Of a stretch of DNA of 5,504 nt, positions 1 to 5,504 are shown in pieces (position 1 is the first letter of the stretch; each line of letters opens with the position of its first letter). The DNA comes from Bacteroidota bacterium. Lineage in GTDB: Bacteria > Bacteroidota > Bacteroidia > NS11-12g > UBA955. The position numbers and the translations under genes were made by a program. The notes beneath the pieces were generated by a model that had not been told where the DNA came from, did not search any database, and saw only the letters and a list, made by a program, of their open reading frames with translations. The DNA lies in the NCBI GenBank assembly GCA_027488495.1, contig JAIYBO010000171.1, forward strand, positions 1 to 5,504, given 5' to 3'.

Positions 1-73
1 ATTCGCGCAAGCGACGTGCGATCAATTGGGTATACTGAGAACCAAAGTCGAGAATGAGAATTTTTTCAGTCAT
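1..73 (-). CDS. guaA: GMP synthase (glutamine-hydrolysing), N-terminal fragment
   Basis: Only the first 24 codons are in the window; the gene continues past the left edge. The peptide starts MTEKI and contains ILILDFGSQYTQLIARR, the characteristic opening of GuaA's class I glutamine amidotransferase domain. By family knowledge, GuaA is cytoplasmic and converts XMP to GMP using ATP and ammonia released from glutamine, the last step of de novo GMP synthesis. The catalytic Cys and the ATP-pyrophosphatase domain lie outside the window and cannot be checked. The ATG at 71-73 fits the usual family start. It lies 56 bp downstream of the cinA stop on the same strand, with a good -7 element between them, so guaA probably has its own promoter and may also receive cinA read-through. 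The identification is secure despite the short length because this N-terminus is highly conserved. Confidence 0.93.
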   Translation of the reverse strand, partial: MTEKILILDFGSQYTQLIARRLRE

Positions 74-83
74 GAATCTACCG

Positions 84-91
84 CAAAGGTA
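84..91 (-). promoter_or_regulatory. Probable Bacteroidota -7 promoter element for guaA
   Basis: Read leftward the site is TACCTTTG, a perfect match to the Bacteroidota -7 consensus TAnnTTTG. Its final G lies 10 nt before the guaA ATG, which predicts a 5' leader of only a few nucleotides. No convincing TTG -33 element stands at the usual distance; the nearest candidate is a TTC about 22 nt upstream. The call therefore rests on the -7 box and its position. Confidence 0.55.
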
Positions 92-129
92 CTGAAAATA
101 ATAGGATTCTTATGAATTTGGCCTTTCAA

Positions 130-1380
130 TTAAGGCAGGATTTCTGTAGGTAAATCCAAAATTTGCTTTACCATCCACAGAGCTGCGTTGCTGCTTCTTT
201 GGATGATTTGTTCGCGGTTGCCAAACATTCGAAATTTCTTAACCATAGAATTTTCTTTATAACTCACGGCGATGTAAACCAATCCTACGGGTTTTTTGTC
301 TGTACCTCCGCCAGGACCTGCAATTCCCGTGGTTGAGATACCCAATTCTACACCAAATTTTTTGCGAACGCCATCGGCCATCGCCAAGGAACAAGCCTCG
401 CTCACGGCCCCATCTTCCTCAAAAATGTGGCTTGGCACACCCAACTCTTTCGATTTTACTTCATTGGAATAGGCAACGATGGAGCCCGGATACACCCCTG
501 AAATGCCCGGTGCTTGCATCAATCGATGAGCCACCCAACCCCCTGTACAGCTCTCGGCCGTGCTGAAAGAAATGTTTTGTTGTATCAAATAGCGAGAAAC
601 GTGAAGTGCCGGATCGATGTCTTCCAAACAAAACACATCCTCTTGAATGGTTTGCTGCAGCAGTTTGAAATAATGATCGATACTTATGTCGCTGATGTTT
701 TCAACTTTTTGGGTAAGGCGCAATTTTACCGTATTAAAACTGGGTAAATAGGCCAGTCCCATGTTGTTTGGTAGCGATGCTTCGAATGATTCCAAATCGC
801 GAGAAAGCAAACTCTCTGCTTTTTGTACAGTTACCAATGTGCGATGCTCAACCATGGGGAGGTTGAATTCTTTTTGAAGCTTCGGTATCACTTGGTTTTC
901 CATCAAATGATATACTTCGCCTGGAACGCCTGGTAATGAGATCAGCACTTGATTGTTTTTGTAGAACCACATCCCCGGCGCAGTGCCCACTTCATTCGTT
1001 AAAGTCTCGCAGGCTTCTGGCATGTTGGCTTGCACAAGATTGGTTTCTAACATTACGCGCCCCCTTTTTTCGAACATTTTTTGCAGTTGATTCACCACGT
1101 TTTCATCCATGCGATAGCCACAGTCGAAGTACTTACACAATGTTTTCTTGGTGATGTCGTCCTTGGTAGGCCCCAATCCGCCCGTTACAATGAGTATATT
1201 CACACGTGATTGCGATTCGGATATTGCCGAAAGTATGGCGTTTTCTTGGTCCGATATGGCCGTTTTACGAGAAACAGAAATGCCAATTTTACCCAGTTGC
1301 TGTCCAAGATAAGCGCTGTTGGTATCAATGGTTTGTCCAATCAGCAACTCGTCTCCAATGGTAATGATTTCTGCTTCCAT
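130..1380 (-). CDS. cinA: CinA family protein: N-terminal nucleotide-binding domain plus C-terminal NMN amidohydrolase domain
   Basis: A complete 416-residue, two-domain CinA. The N-terminal COG1058 (MoaB/MogA-like) domain opens with EIITIGDELLIGQTIDTNSA, followed by TGGLGPTKDD at about 66-75 and PGVPGE at 150-155; in characterised relatives this domain has ADP-ribose pyrophosphatase-type activity. The C-terminal PncC-like domain begins near 260 and carries TAESCTGG (Ser277), VAYSNEVK (Tyr304, Lys309) and STTGIAGPGGGT (349-360). These are the family's active-site motifs for deamidating nicotinamide mononucleotide to nicotinate mononucleotide, a pyridine-nucleotide salvage step in the cytoplasm. 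Activity is inferred from motifs only. An older link of the name to competence and DNA damage cannot be judged here. The frame stays open 24 codons further upstream, but that stretch would run into the rnhA promoter and start and is not CinA-like, so I chose the ATG at 1378-1380, where family homology begins. The gene diverges from rnhA and precedes guaA. Confidence 0.95.
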   Translation of the reverse strand: MEAEIITIGDELLIGQTIDTNSAYLGQQLGKIGISVSRKTAISDQENAILSAISESQSRVNILIVTGGLGPTKDDITKKTLCKYFDCGYRMDENVVNQLQKMFEKRGRVMLETNLVQANMPEACETLTNEVGTAPGMWFYKNNQVLISLPGVPGEVYHLMENQVIPKLQKEFNLPMVEHRTLVTVQKAESLLSRDLESFEASLPNNMGLAYLPSFNTVKLRLTQKVENISDISIDHYFKLLQQTIQEDVFCLEDIDPALHVSRYLIQQNISFSTAESCTGGWVAHRLMQAPGISGVYPGSIVAYSNEVKSKELGVPSHIFEEDGAVSEACSLAMADGVRKKFGVELGISTTGIAGPGGGTDKKPVGLVYIAVSYKENSMVKKFRMFGNREQIIQRSSNAALWMVKQILDLPTEILP

Positions 1381-1384
1381 GGAA

Positions 1385-1392
1385 CAAAAATA
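1385..1392 (-). promoter_or_regulatory. Probable -7 promoter element for cinA, predicting a leaderless mRNA
   Basis: Read leftward the site is TATTTTTG, a perfect TAnnTTTG match, followed by TTCC and then the cinA ATG. With this box centred near -7, transcription would start at or within a nucleotide or two of the ATG. There is no clear TTG at the normal -33 distance; the nearest one is 27 nt upstream. The match, its position and the mirrored rnhA site support it; the missing -33 lowers confidence. Confidence 0.55.
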
Positions 1393-1403
1393 CGATGGAG
1401 AGG

Positions 1404-1435
1404 TTGAACTTCGCCATGGCAATCGCTTAACTTTG
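1404..1435 (+). promoter_or_regulatory. Probable -33/-7 promoter for rnhA, predicting a leaderless mRNA
   Basis: A TTG at 1404-1406 is followed after 21 nt by TAACTTTG at 1428-1435, which matches the Bacteroidota TTG / TAnnTTTG architecture at an acceptable spacing. The -7 box ends 4 nt before the GTG at 1440, so the predicted transcription start coincides with the start codon. The first two bases and one spacer base of the box (TAA, 1428-1430) are also an in-frame stop, so translation cannot begin further upstream. Confidence 0.6.
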
Positions 1436-1439
1436 CTGG

Positions 1440-1952
1440 GTGTCGTTGCCAATCATTATATATACCGATGGAGCTGCTTTAGGGAATCCAGGGCCGGGAG
1501 GTTATGGTGCTGTATTGATGCACGCCCAACATCGGAAGGAACTCTCTGGGGGATTTCGCCGAACCACCAACAATCGCATGGAGTTATTGGCGGTTATCAT
1601 GGCATTGAAACACATCAAAACACCGGGGTTGCCTATACAGATTTATACGGATAGCAAATACGTTTGCGATGCCATAGAGAAGAAGTGGTTGTTTGGATGG
1701 AAAGCCAAAGGATGGAAAAAAGTAAAAAATGTGGATTTGTGGCAGATGTTTTTGGCACATTACGAGATACACAAGCCCAAGTTTTACTGGGTGAAAGGGC
1801 ATGCTGGCATCAAAGAAAATGAAAGGTGTGATGTTTTGGCTACCACCGCAGCGCAGAGCAAACCCACCGATGTGGATGTGAATTACGAAAGGTACGAGGC
1901 AGAGGAAAAAAACACAGATCAATCAACCGGTTCAAGCCGATTGGATTTCTAA
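1440..1952 (+). CDS. rnhA: Ribonuclease HI
   Basis: A 170-residue type 1 RNase H, which cleaves the RNA strand of RNA-DNA hybrids (R-loops, primer remnants) using two metal ions. The full catalytic set is visible: Asp10 in YTDGAALGNPGPGGYG, Glu48 in TTNNRMEL, Asp71 in IYTDSKYV, His121 in WVKGHAG and Asp131 in NERCDVLA. The basic, Trp-rich stretch at about 79-95 (KKKWLFGWKAKGWKK-like) corresponds to the substrate-binding handle of the E. coli enzyme. The GTG start places the first catalytic Asp at residue 10, as in E. coli; an in-frame TAA lies 9 bases before it, and a TTG two codons downstream is the only near alternative. The protein is about 15 residues longer than E. coli RNase HI (155 aa), through a polar, acidic C-terminal tail from about 150. 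The last six codons and stop overlap the end of recN. It is the only rightward gene in the window. Confidence 0.96.
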   Translation: MSLPIIIYTDGAALGNPGPGGYGAVLMHAQHRKELSGGFRRTTNNRMELLAVIMALKHIKTPGLPIQIYTDSKYVCDAIEKKWLFGWKAKGWKKVKNVDLWQMFLAHYEIHKPKFYWVKGHAGIKENERCDVLATTAAQSKPTDVDVNYERYEAEEKNTDQSTGSSRLDF

Positions 1953-3599
1953 CAGATTTTTTGCGTTCAGCAACGCCGCTTCTGAAGGGTTTTTGCCGGA
2001 TAACATCTCTGCGATGGCTACAATCCTGCCGTTTTCATCCAAAGTTTTAATTTGTGTTTCGCTGATATCGGCCTCATTGTTTTTATAAACGAAGAGCTGT
2101 TGGTTGCCGGAACAAGCCACTTGGGGTAGGTGAGTGATGGCCAAAATCTGTTGCTTACCACCTTGTTTCCGCATTAAATATCCCAATCTGCTTGCAACTT
2201 CTCCGCTCACGCCGGTATCGGCTTCATCGTAAATGAGCGTTGGTAATTGTTTCAGCTCTGCGATGATCGTTCTCAAGCAAAAATTCAACCGCGAGATTTC
2301 TCCGCCCGATGCCACTTTTTCTATGGGCATGGGGTGTTGACCTTTGTTTGCACTGAAATGAATGGCCACTCTTGAATTGCCGTATTCGTTGTAGTTATCA
2401 CCCATCGATTCAACCAAAACTTCCATCTGTGCGAAAGGCATTTCCAACTGATGCAATTGTTCAACCACTCGTTTCGACAGGGCGTCTTTGGCTGCTTGCC
2501 TCATGCCATGCAAATCTTTCGCTTCGAGTTCCATCTGTTTGAACAAAGCAGAAATTTGCTCCTCGATTTCTGTGATTTCCGCCTCTAAATGATTCTCTCC
2601 AACCTGTCCTTGCTGCAACAATGCAAACTTTTCCATGAGTTCCATTGAAGTATTGCAACCATGTTTTCTCAACAACAATTGCAAAGCACTGAATCGCTGG
2701 TTCAGTTGTTCCAGTTTTTCTGGGTTGCTTTCATAAGATCCTGCCGAACTTTGAATGTCGCGAGCCAATTCTTTCGCTTCTACGCCCATACTTTGTATGC
2801 GCTCGAAATAATCGTATAGTTCGCTCGATAGTCCTGTAAAGCCTTTCAATTCCGACTTCAATTGGCCGATCAGATCGATCAAACTGCCTTGGCCACCATC
2901 TAAAATGGCATCTATTTTGGAAAGAGAAGTTTCAAGTTCAGAGGATTGACTCAATAGTGCGATATCTTTTTCCAATTGGTCTTCTTCGCCTTCAATGGGT
3001 GCGAACTGTTGCAGTTCATCCAACAGATAATTGTTATAATCAGAATCGCTCCGAATCTTGGCAAGCGCTTGTTGCTTTGATTTGAGCGAAGTTTTGAGTT
3101 GGTTTATGGTGATATACGTTTTTTGGTATTTCGCCAAGGCTAGATCTGCACCACAGTAGGCATCTAGCAATTTCATTTGCTCTTCATTCTGCGTTACGAG
3201 CAGTCCGGTGTGTTGCGAATGAATTTCAAGCAGTTGAGTGCCTAGCCATTTGAGCTCTGATACGGTAACTTGCGACTCATTGATGAAAGATCGTGTTTTT
3301 CCGTTGGGAGCCCATTCTCTGCGCACTGTGCAATGATCTGAATAATCAATGTCTCTATCTTCAAAGGCCGTTTTCAATCCCATGGAAGCGATATAAAAGT
3401 CTGCCTCTATGACACATTTTTCTGTGGGATCTAGAATCGCCGAACTATCGCTGCGATCGCCCATCACCAGACCAATCGCCCCCAATAAAATGCTCTTACC
3501 CGCGCCCGTTTCTCCTGTGATTGAGGTGAAGCCGGGTTTGAAATCAATGTCGAGCGACTTTATCAGTGCATAATTTTTGATTTTCAGTTGGGTAATCAT
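1932..3599 (-). CDS. recN: DNA repair protein RecN (SMC-like ATPase)
   Basis: A complete 555-residue RecN, close to the 553 of E. coli. RecN is an SMC-family ATPase recruited to double-strand breaks, where it works with RecA to hold DNA ends and sisters together. The N-terminal half has the SMC-type opening (ITQLKIKNYALI) and Walker A GETGAGKS at 29-36, then INESQVTVSEL near 106-116 and LLEIHSQH near 123-130. The middle, about 150-380, is rich in Gln, Glu, Lys and Leu and is the expected short coiled-coil arm. The C-terminal half has the ABC signature ASGGEISRL at 430-438, Walker B LIYDEADTGVSG at 455-466 and the switch-His motif ITHLPQVA at 488-495. No key residue is missing. It begins 15 bp after the pfkA stop, with no terminator or convincing promoter in the gap, so co-transcription is likely. 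The bases before the ATG (acaacaaa) are A-rich without a Shine-Dalgarno, typical of Bacteroidota. Confidence 0.96.
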   Translation of the reverse strand: MITQLKIKNYALIKSLDIDFKPGFTSITGETGAGKSILLGAIGLVMGDRSDSSAILDPTEKCVIEADFYIASMGLKTAFEDRDIDYSDHCTVRREWAPNGKTRSFINESQVTVSELKWLGTQLLEIHSQHTGLLVTQNEEQMKLLDAYCGADLALAKYQKTYITINQLKTSLKSKQQALAKIRSDSDYNNYLLDELQQFAPIEGEEDQLEKDIALLSQSSELETSLSKIDAILDGGQGSLIDLIGQLKSELKGFTGLSSELYDYFERIQSMGVEAKELARDIQSSAGSYESNPEKLEQLNQRFSALQLLLRKHGCNTSMELMEKFALLQQGQVGENHLEAEITEIEEQISALFKQMELEAKDLHGMRQAAKDALSKRVVEQLHQLEMPFAQMEVLVESMGDNYNEYGNSRVAIHFSANKGQHPMPIEKVASGGEISRLNFCLRTIIAELKQLPTLIYDEADTGVSGEVASRLGYLMRKQGGKQQILAITHLPQVACSGNQQLFVYKNNEADISETQIKTLDENGRIVAIAEMLSGKNPSEAALLNAKNLLEIQSA

Positions 3600-3614
3600 T
3601 TTGTTGTAAGTGCT

Positions 3615-4583
3615 TTAACGGGTGATGATGGTGTTCAATGTCCACAAGTTGTCTTGGATATCCTTCTTGTGTTCGATGGCTTCTTGGAATGAGGTGAATT
3701 TGATTTTGCCGTCTACCACACCAACCGCTTGGTTTTTTTCACCTTCGATGAGCGCTTTTACCGCGTGTGCACCCAATCTTGAGGCCAATATACGGTCATT
3801 GGCTGTGGGTCGTCCGCCGCGCTGTACATGCCCCAAAACGGTGACTTTACAATCAGAATCGGGATATATGCCTTGGAATTTCTTCGCGATATCATACGCA
3901 TGTCCTTCTTCTTCTCCTTCAGCAACTACAAAAATGCTAAACTCTTTTTTACGGGCTTTGGCTTCGTACAATTTCACAATATCGGCAAATTCATTGCCTC
4001 GCTCTGGAATAAAAATACCTTCTGCGCCTCCCGCAATGCCTGCATGCAGTGCAATGTGTCCGGAATGTCTACCCATTACTTCAATAAAAAATATGCGATT
4101 GTGTGCGTCTGCTGTATCTCGGATTTTATCAATGGCATCCATGGCTGTATTGATCGCGGTGTCGTATCCAATGGTTGCATCTGTACCCCACAAATCGTTG
4201 TCGATGGTACCCGGACATCCGATACTTGGCAAGCCAAATTCCTTTTCAAATATCATTGCACCGGTGTAAGTGCCATTTCCCCCAATACAAACCAAACCTT
4301 CGATGCCTAGGGCTTTCAAGTTTTCATGGGCTTTTTTCCGGCCTTCGGGTGTCATGAATTCCTTGCTGCGGGCTGTTTTTAAGATTGTGCCACCCATTTG
4401 AATGATGTTGGCTACGCTGCTCGCGGTCATGGGATGGATTTCATTTTCGATAAGCCCTTGGTAGCCACGGTGGATACCATAAACTTCCAAATTATAATGA
4501 ACACAGGCGCGAATAACCGCCCGAATACAGGCATTCATTCCCGGGGCGTCGCCGCCAGATGTGAGTACAGCAATTTTTTTCAC
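3615..4583 (-). CDS. pfkA: 6-phosphofructokinase, ATP-type PfkA family
   Basis: A complete 322-residue PfkA-family protein; the family phosphorylates fructose 6-phosphate to fructose 1,6-bisphosphate in glycolysis. Visible motifs are SGGDAPGMNA (9-18), Arg21 and Arg25, Tyr41, TARS with Arg72, PGTIDND at 124-130 with catalytic base Asp128, EVMGR at 168-172 with Arg163 and Arg172 for substrate, and GHVQRGG at 251-257. Gly104 and Gly125 are the small residues of ATP-dependent enzymes; PPi-dependent enzymes carry Asp and Lys at these sites. The nucleotide loop is unusual: GGNGTYTGA (101-109) has Asn103 where the usual Mg-contacting Asp103 sits; the codon reads AAT. Arg54, an allosteric-site residue in E. 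coli, aligns with Ala54, while Glu188 (E. coli Glu187) is kept. The start is GTG, with a TAA two codons upstream. Probable first gene of a pfkA-recN transcript. Family membership is certain; normal activity and regulation are less so. Confidence 0.94.
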   Translation of the reverse strand: MKKIAVLTSGGDAPGMNACIRAVIRACVHYNLEVYGIHRGYQGLIENEIHPMTASSVANIIQMGGTILKTARSKEFMTPEGRKKAHENLKALGIEGLVCIGGNGTYTGAMIFEKEFGLPSIGCPGTIDNDLWGTDATIGYDTAINTAMDAIDKIRDTADAHNRIFFIEVMGRHSGHIALHAGIAGGAEGIFIPERGNEFADIVKLYEAKARKKEFSIFVVAEGEEEGHAYDIAKKFQGIYPDSDCKVTVLGHVQRGGRPTANDRILASRLGAHAVKALIEGEKNQAVGVVDGKIKFTSFQEAIEHKKDIQDNLWTLNTIITR

Positions 4584-4589
4584 GGTTTA

Positions 4590-4596
4590 CAAAATA
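4590..4596 (-). promoter_or_regulatory. Possible imperfect -7 element for pfkA
   Basis: Read leftward, TATTTTG ends 6 nt before the pfkA GTG. It resembles the TAnnTTTG element of the other genes but is one base short between TA and TTTG. No TTG lies at the normal -33 distance (nearest about 26 nt). A promoter is expected here because a terminator lies directly upstream, but this site is a weak candidate. Confidence 0.3.
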
Positions 4597-4623
4597 CGAC
4601 AAAATTTCGTTGCGATTATTAAC

Positions 4624-4650
4624 AAAAAACCCCGCGAATGCGGGGTTTTT
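4624..4650 (-). terminator. Rho-independent terminator after the lipoprotein gene
   Basis: A perfect hairpin: CCCCGC (4630-4635) pairs with GCGGGG (4640-4645) around a 4-nt loop (GAAT on the + strand), extended by five A:T pairs from the A-run at 4625-4629 and T-run at 4646-4650. Leftward transcripts end in a run of six T. It lies 30 bp past the lipoprotein stop and about 40 bp before the pfkA start, so it separates the two leftward units. Its flanking A and T runs make it symmetrical, so it could also act rightward, but no rightward gene enters from the left. Confidence 0.9.
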
Positions 4651-4680
4651 GTATAAAATTTTGTGTTATAGCAGTTTCGA

Positions 4681-5504
4681 TCAGTTGTCGATCTTTTTGT
4701 AGCTAAATTCAACGTAATCGTTGTGATTACCAGCGGCAGTCAAATCTTGGATTTTGGTTACCTTGATAATATACAAACCGAATGGCAAATCCTGGCCAGA
4801 CTTAACAATATATACATCATTCACTGCCAAAGTGGTTGTAGTTGCTACAGCAGATGCGCTGTTTGCCTTCCACAAGTTGTACAAATAAGTGGTAGTTGAT
4901 GCATTTGTGTAATCATTGGCAGACACCTTCAAGAATTTGCTGTTGTTGTCTGAACCCCAAATTTTAGAGAACTGGTCCATGGAAGATGTGGTTTTGTCCA
5001 TCAAATCCTTTACAGTAGCACTCGCATTGGTTAATAAACCCACTCCTTTGTTCAAGTCATAGGCGTTCTCAAATCCTGTGTTTCTCGCGTTGTATATCAA
5101 CTGATTCGCAAAACCTACCAAAGGAGCAGTAGGGGGGATAACAGTGATTTTTACAGAAACTGTAGCGGTTTGACCGTTGGCATCTTTTGCGATGAAGTTG
5201 TAGGTTACAATATCATCTACGCTGGCTGCCAAACGATTTTTGATAACAAAAGCTACTGCATTGCCTGTAACTGAAGTGTCCTTGATCATCACAGAGGGCT
5301 TGCCATTGATGCTGTAATTTGCAGTGATGTTGCTCAATGCTCCAGAACCCGAAGTTGCTGAAATAGAGAAAGACAATAATGAGTCACTCATTACACTGAT
5401 GTCGCTACTTACAAATTTTGCACCAGCTGTTAATGAAATTGATGGTTTTGGATCGTTGCTATCGCCACCGCAAGAGCCCAAAAAGGCAACCACAGGCAAA
5501 GTCA
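4681..5504 (-). CDS. Putative surface lipoprotein with Ig-like domain, unknown function; 5' end outside window
   Basis: Leftward gene cut by the right edge; 273 full codons and a stop are visible. The edge sequence TLPVVAFLGSC is the hydrophobic end of a lipoprotein signal peptide with lipobox LGSC (Cys at 5470-5472). The basic start of the signal is missing, so a TTG at 5497-5499 is not the start. After the Cys comes GGDSNDPKP, an acidic, Gly-rich tether resembling the surface-export signals of Bacteroidota lipoproteins. About 100 Ser/Thr/Val-rich residues follow that look like an Ig/PKD-like beta-sandwich, ending TYNFIAKDANGQTATVSVKI, a typical last strand pair. The remaining ~145 residues (from LVGFANQ to the end) form a second module with alternating polar and hydrophobic strands, including NDVYIVKSGQ, FGLYIIKVTKI and DYVEFSYKK. 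No enzyme motif or sorting domain is recognisable. It probably sits in the outer membrane facing outward; binding or adhesion roles are guesses. A terminator follows 30 bp downstream. Confidence 0.8.
   Translation of the reverse strand, partial: TLPVVAFLGSCGGDSNDPKPSISLTAGAKFVSSDISVMSDSLLSFSISATSGSGALSNITANYSINGKPSVMIKDTSVTGNAVAFVIKNRLAASVDDIVTYNFIAKDANGQTATVSVKITVIPPTAPLVGFANQLIYNARNTGFENAYDLNKGVGLLTNASATVKDLMDKTTSSMDQFSKIWGSDNNSKFLKVSANDYTNASTTTYLYNLWKANSASAVATTTTLAVNDVYIVKSGQDLPFGLYIIKVTKIQDLTAAGNHNDYVEFSYKKIDN

Noticed and set aside
74..109. Imperfect inverted repeat (gaatcta at 74-80, taggattc at 102-109) flanking the guaA -7 box, as a possible operator
   Set aside because: The arms are 7-8 bases with a one-base mismatch in length, and such a pair is easily found by chance in an AT-rich gap; there is no second copy in the window.
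1381..1452. A 24-codon upstream extension of cinA, giving a 440-residue protein
   Set aside because: The added peptide has no CinA similarity, overlaps the rnhA promoter and first codons, and family homology begins exactly at the ATG at 1378-1380.
1319..1654. A 111-codon + strand open frame spanning the cinA start and rnhA
   Set aside because: It runs out of frame across rnhA and antisense to cinA, both of which have convincing family motifs.
1963..1976. Small hairpin GCGTT-CAGC-AACGC near the rnhA/recN junction as a terminator
   Set aside because: The stem is only 5 bp, it lies inside recN coding sequence, and no T-run follows it in either direction of transcription.
3622..4269. A 215-codon open frame on the + strand, with a 160-codon frame beside it at 3828-4310
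   Set aside because: Both lie wholly antisense to pfkA, whose protein is conserved throughout; their translations show no recognisable domain and neither has a promoter.
5497..5499. TTG as the start codon of the lipoprotein gene
   Set aside because: It would leave a signal peptide of only nine residues with no basic N-terminus before the lipobox Cys; the frame is open to the window edge, so the true start lies outside.
1..5504. A new defence, mobile or biosynthetic system
   Set aside because: Five of the six genes are conserved housekeeping genes, the sixth is a lone lipoprotein, and there are no integrases, transposases, direct-repeat arrays, tRNA junctions or toxin-antitoxin-like small genes.

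Overview
The window looks like ordinary chromosomal housekeeping DNA from a member of the Bacteroidota. Three things point there: Bacteroidota-type -7 promoter elements (TAnnTTTG) just upstream of guaA, cinA and rnhA; starts without Shine-Dalgarno sequences, two of them GTG; and a lipoprotein with an acidic stretch after its lipobox cysteine, next to an Ig-like domain. The genus cannot be fixed from the sequence.

Layout, left to right. The extreme left edge holds the first 24 codons of guaA (GMP synthase), read leftward. Next, also leftward, is a complete two-domain cinA (130-1380). A 59-bp gap then separates cinA from the only rightward gene, rnhA (RNase HI, 1440-1952). The last 21 bp of rnhA overlap the end of recN (1932-3599, leftward). 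Upstream of recN, 15 bp away on the same strand, is pfkA (6-phosphofructokinase, 3615-4583), so pfkA and recN probably form one transcript. A strong hairpin terminator at 4624-4650 separates pfkA from the last gene, a surface-type lipoprotein of unknown function (4681 to beyond the right edge). No non-coding stretch exceeds about 100 bases. I see no RNA genes, insertion sequences or CRISPR arrays.

How the genes relate. rnhA and recN act in genome maintenance, and cinA is usually linked to pyridine-nucleotide repair. guaA supplies GMP and pfkA drives glycolysis. Nothing shows that they form one system. I looked for an undescribed system and did not find one. The points worth a second look are: a matched pair of divergent promoters whose -7 boxes each end exactly 4 nt before the start codons of cinA and rnhA, which predicts leaderless mRNAs; an Asp-to-Asn change at the Mg-binding position of the phosphofructokinase; the tail-to-tail coding overlap of rnhA and recN; and the uncharacterised lipoprotein.
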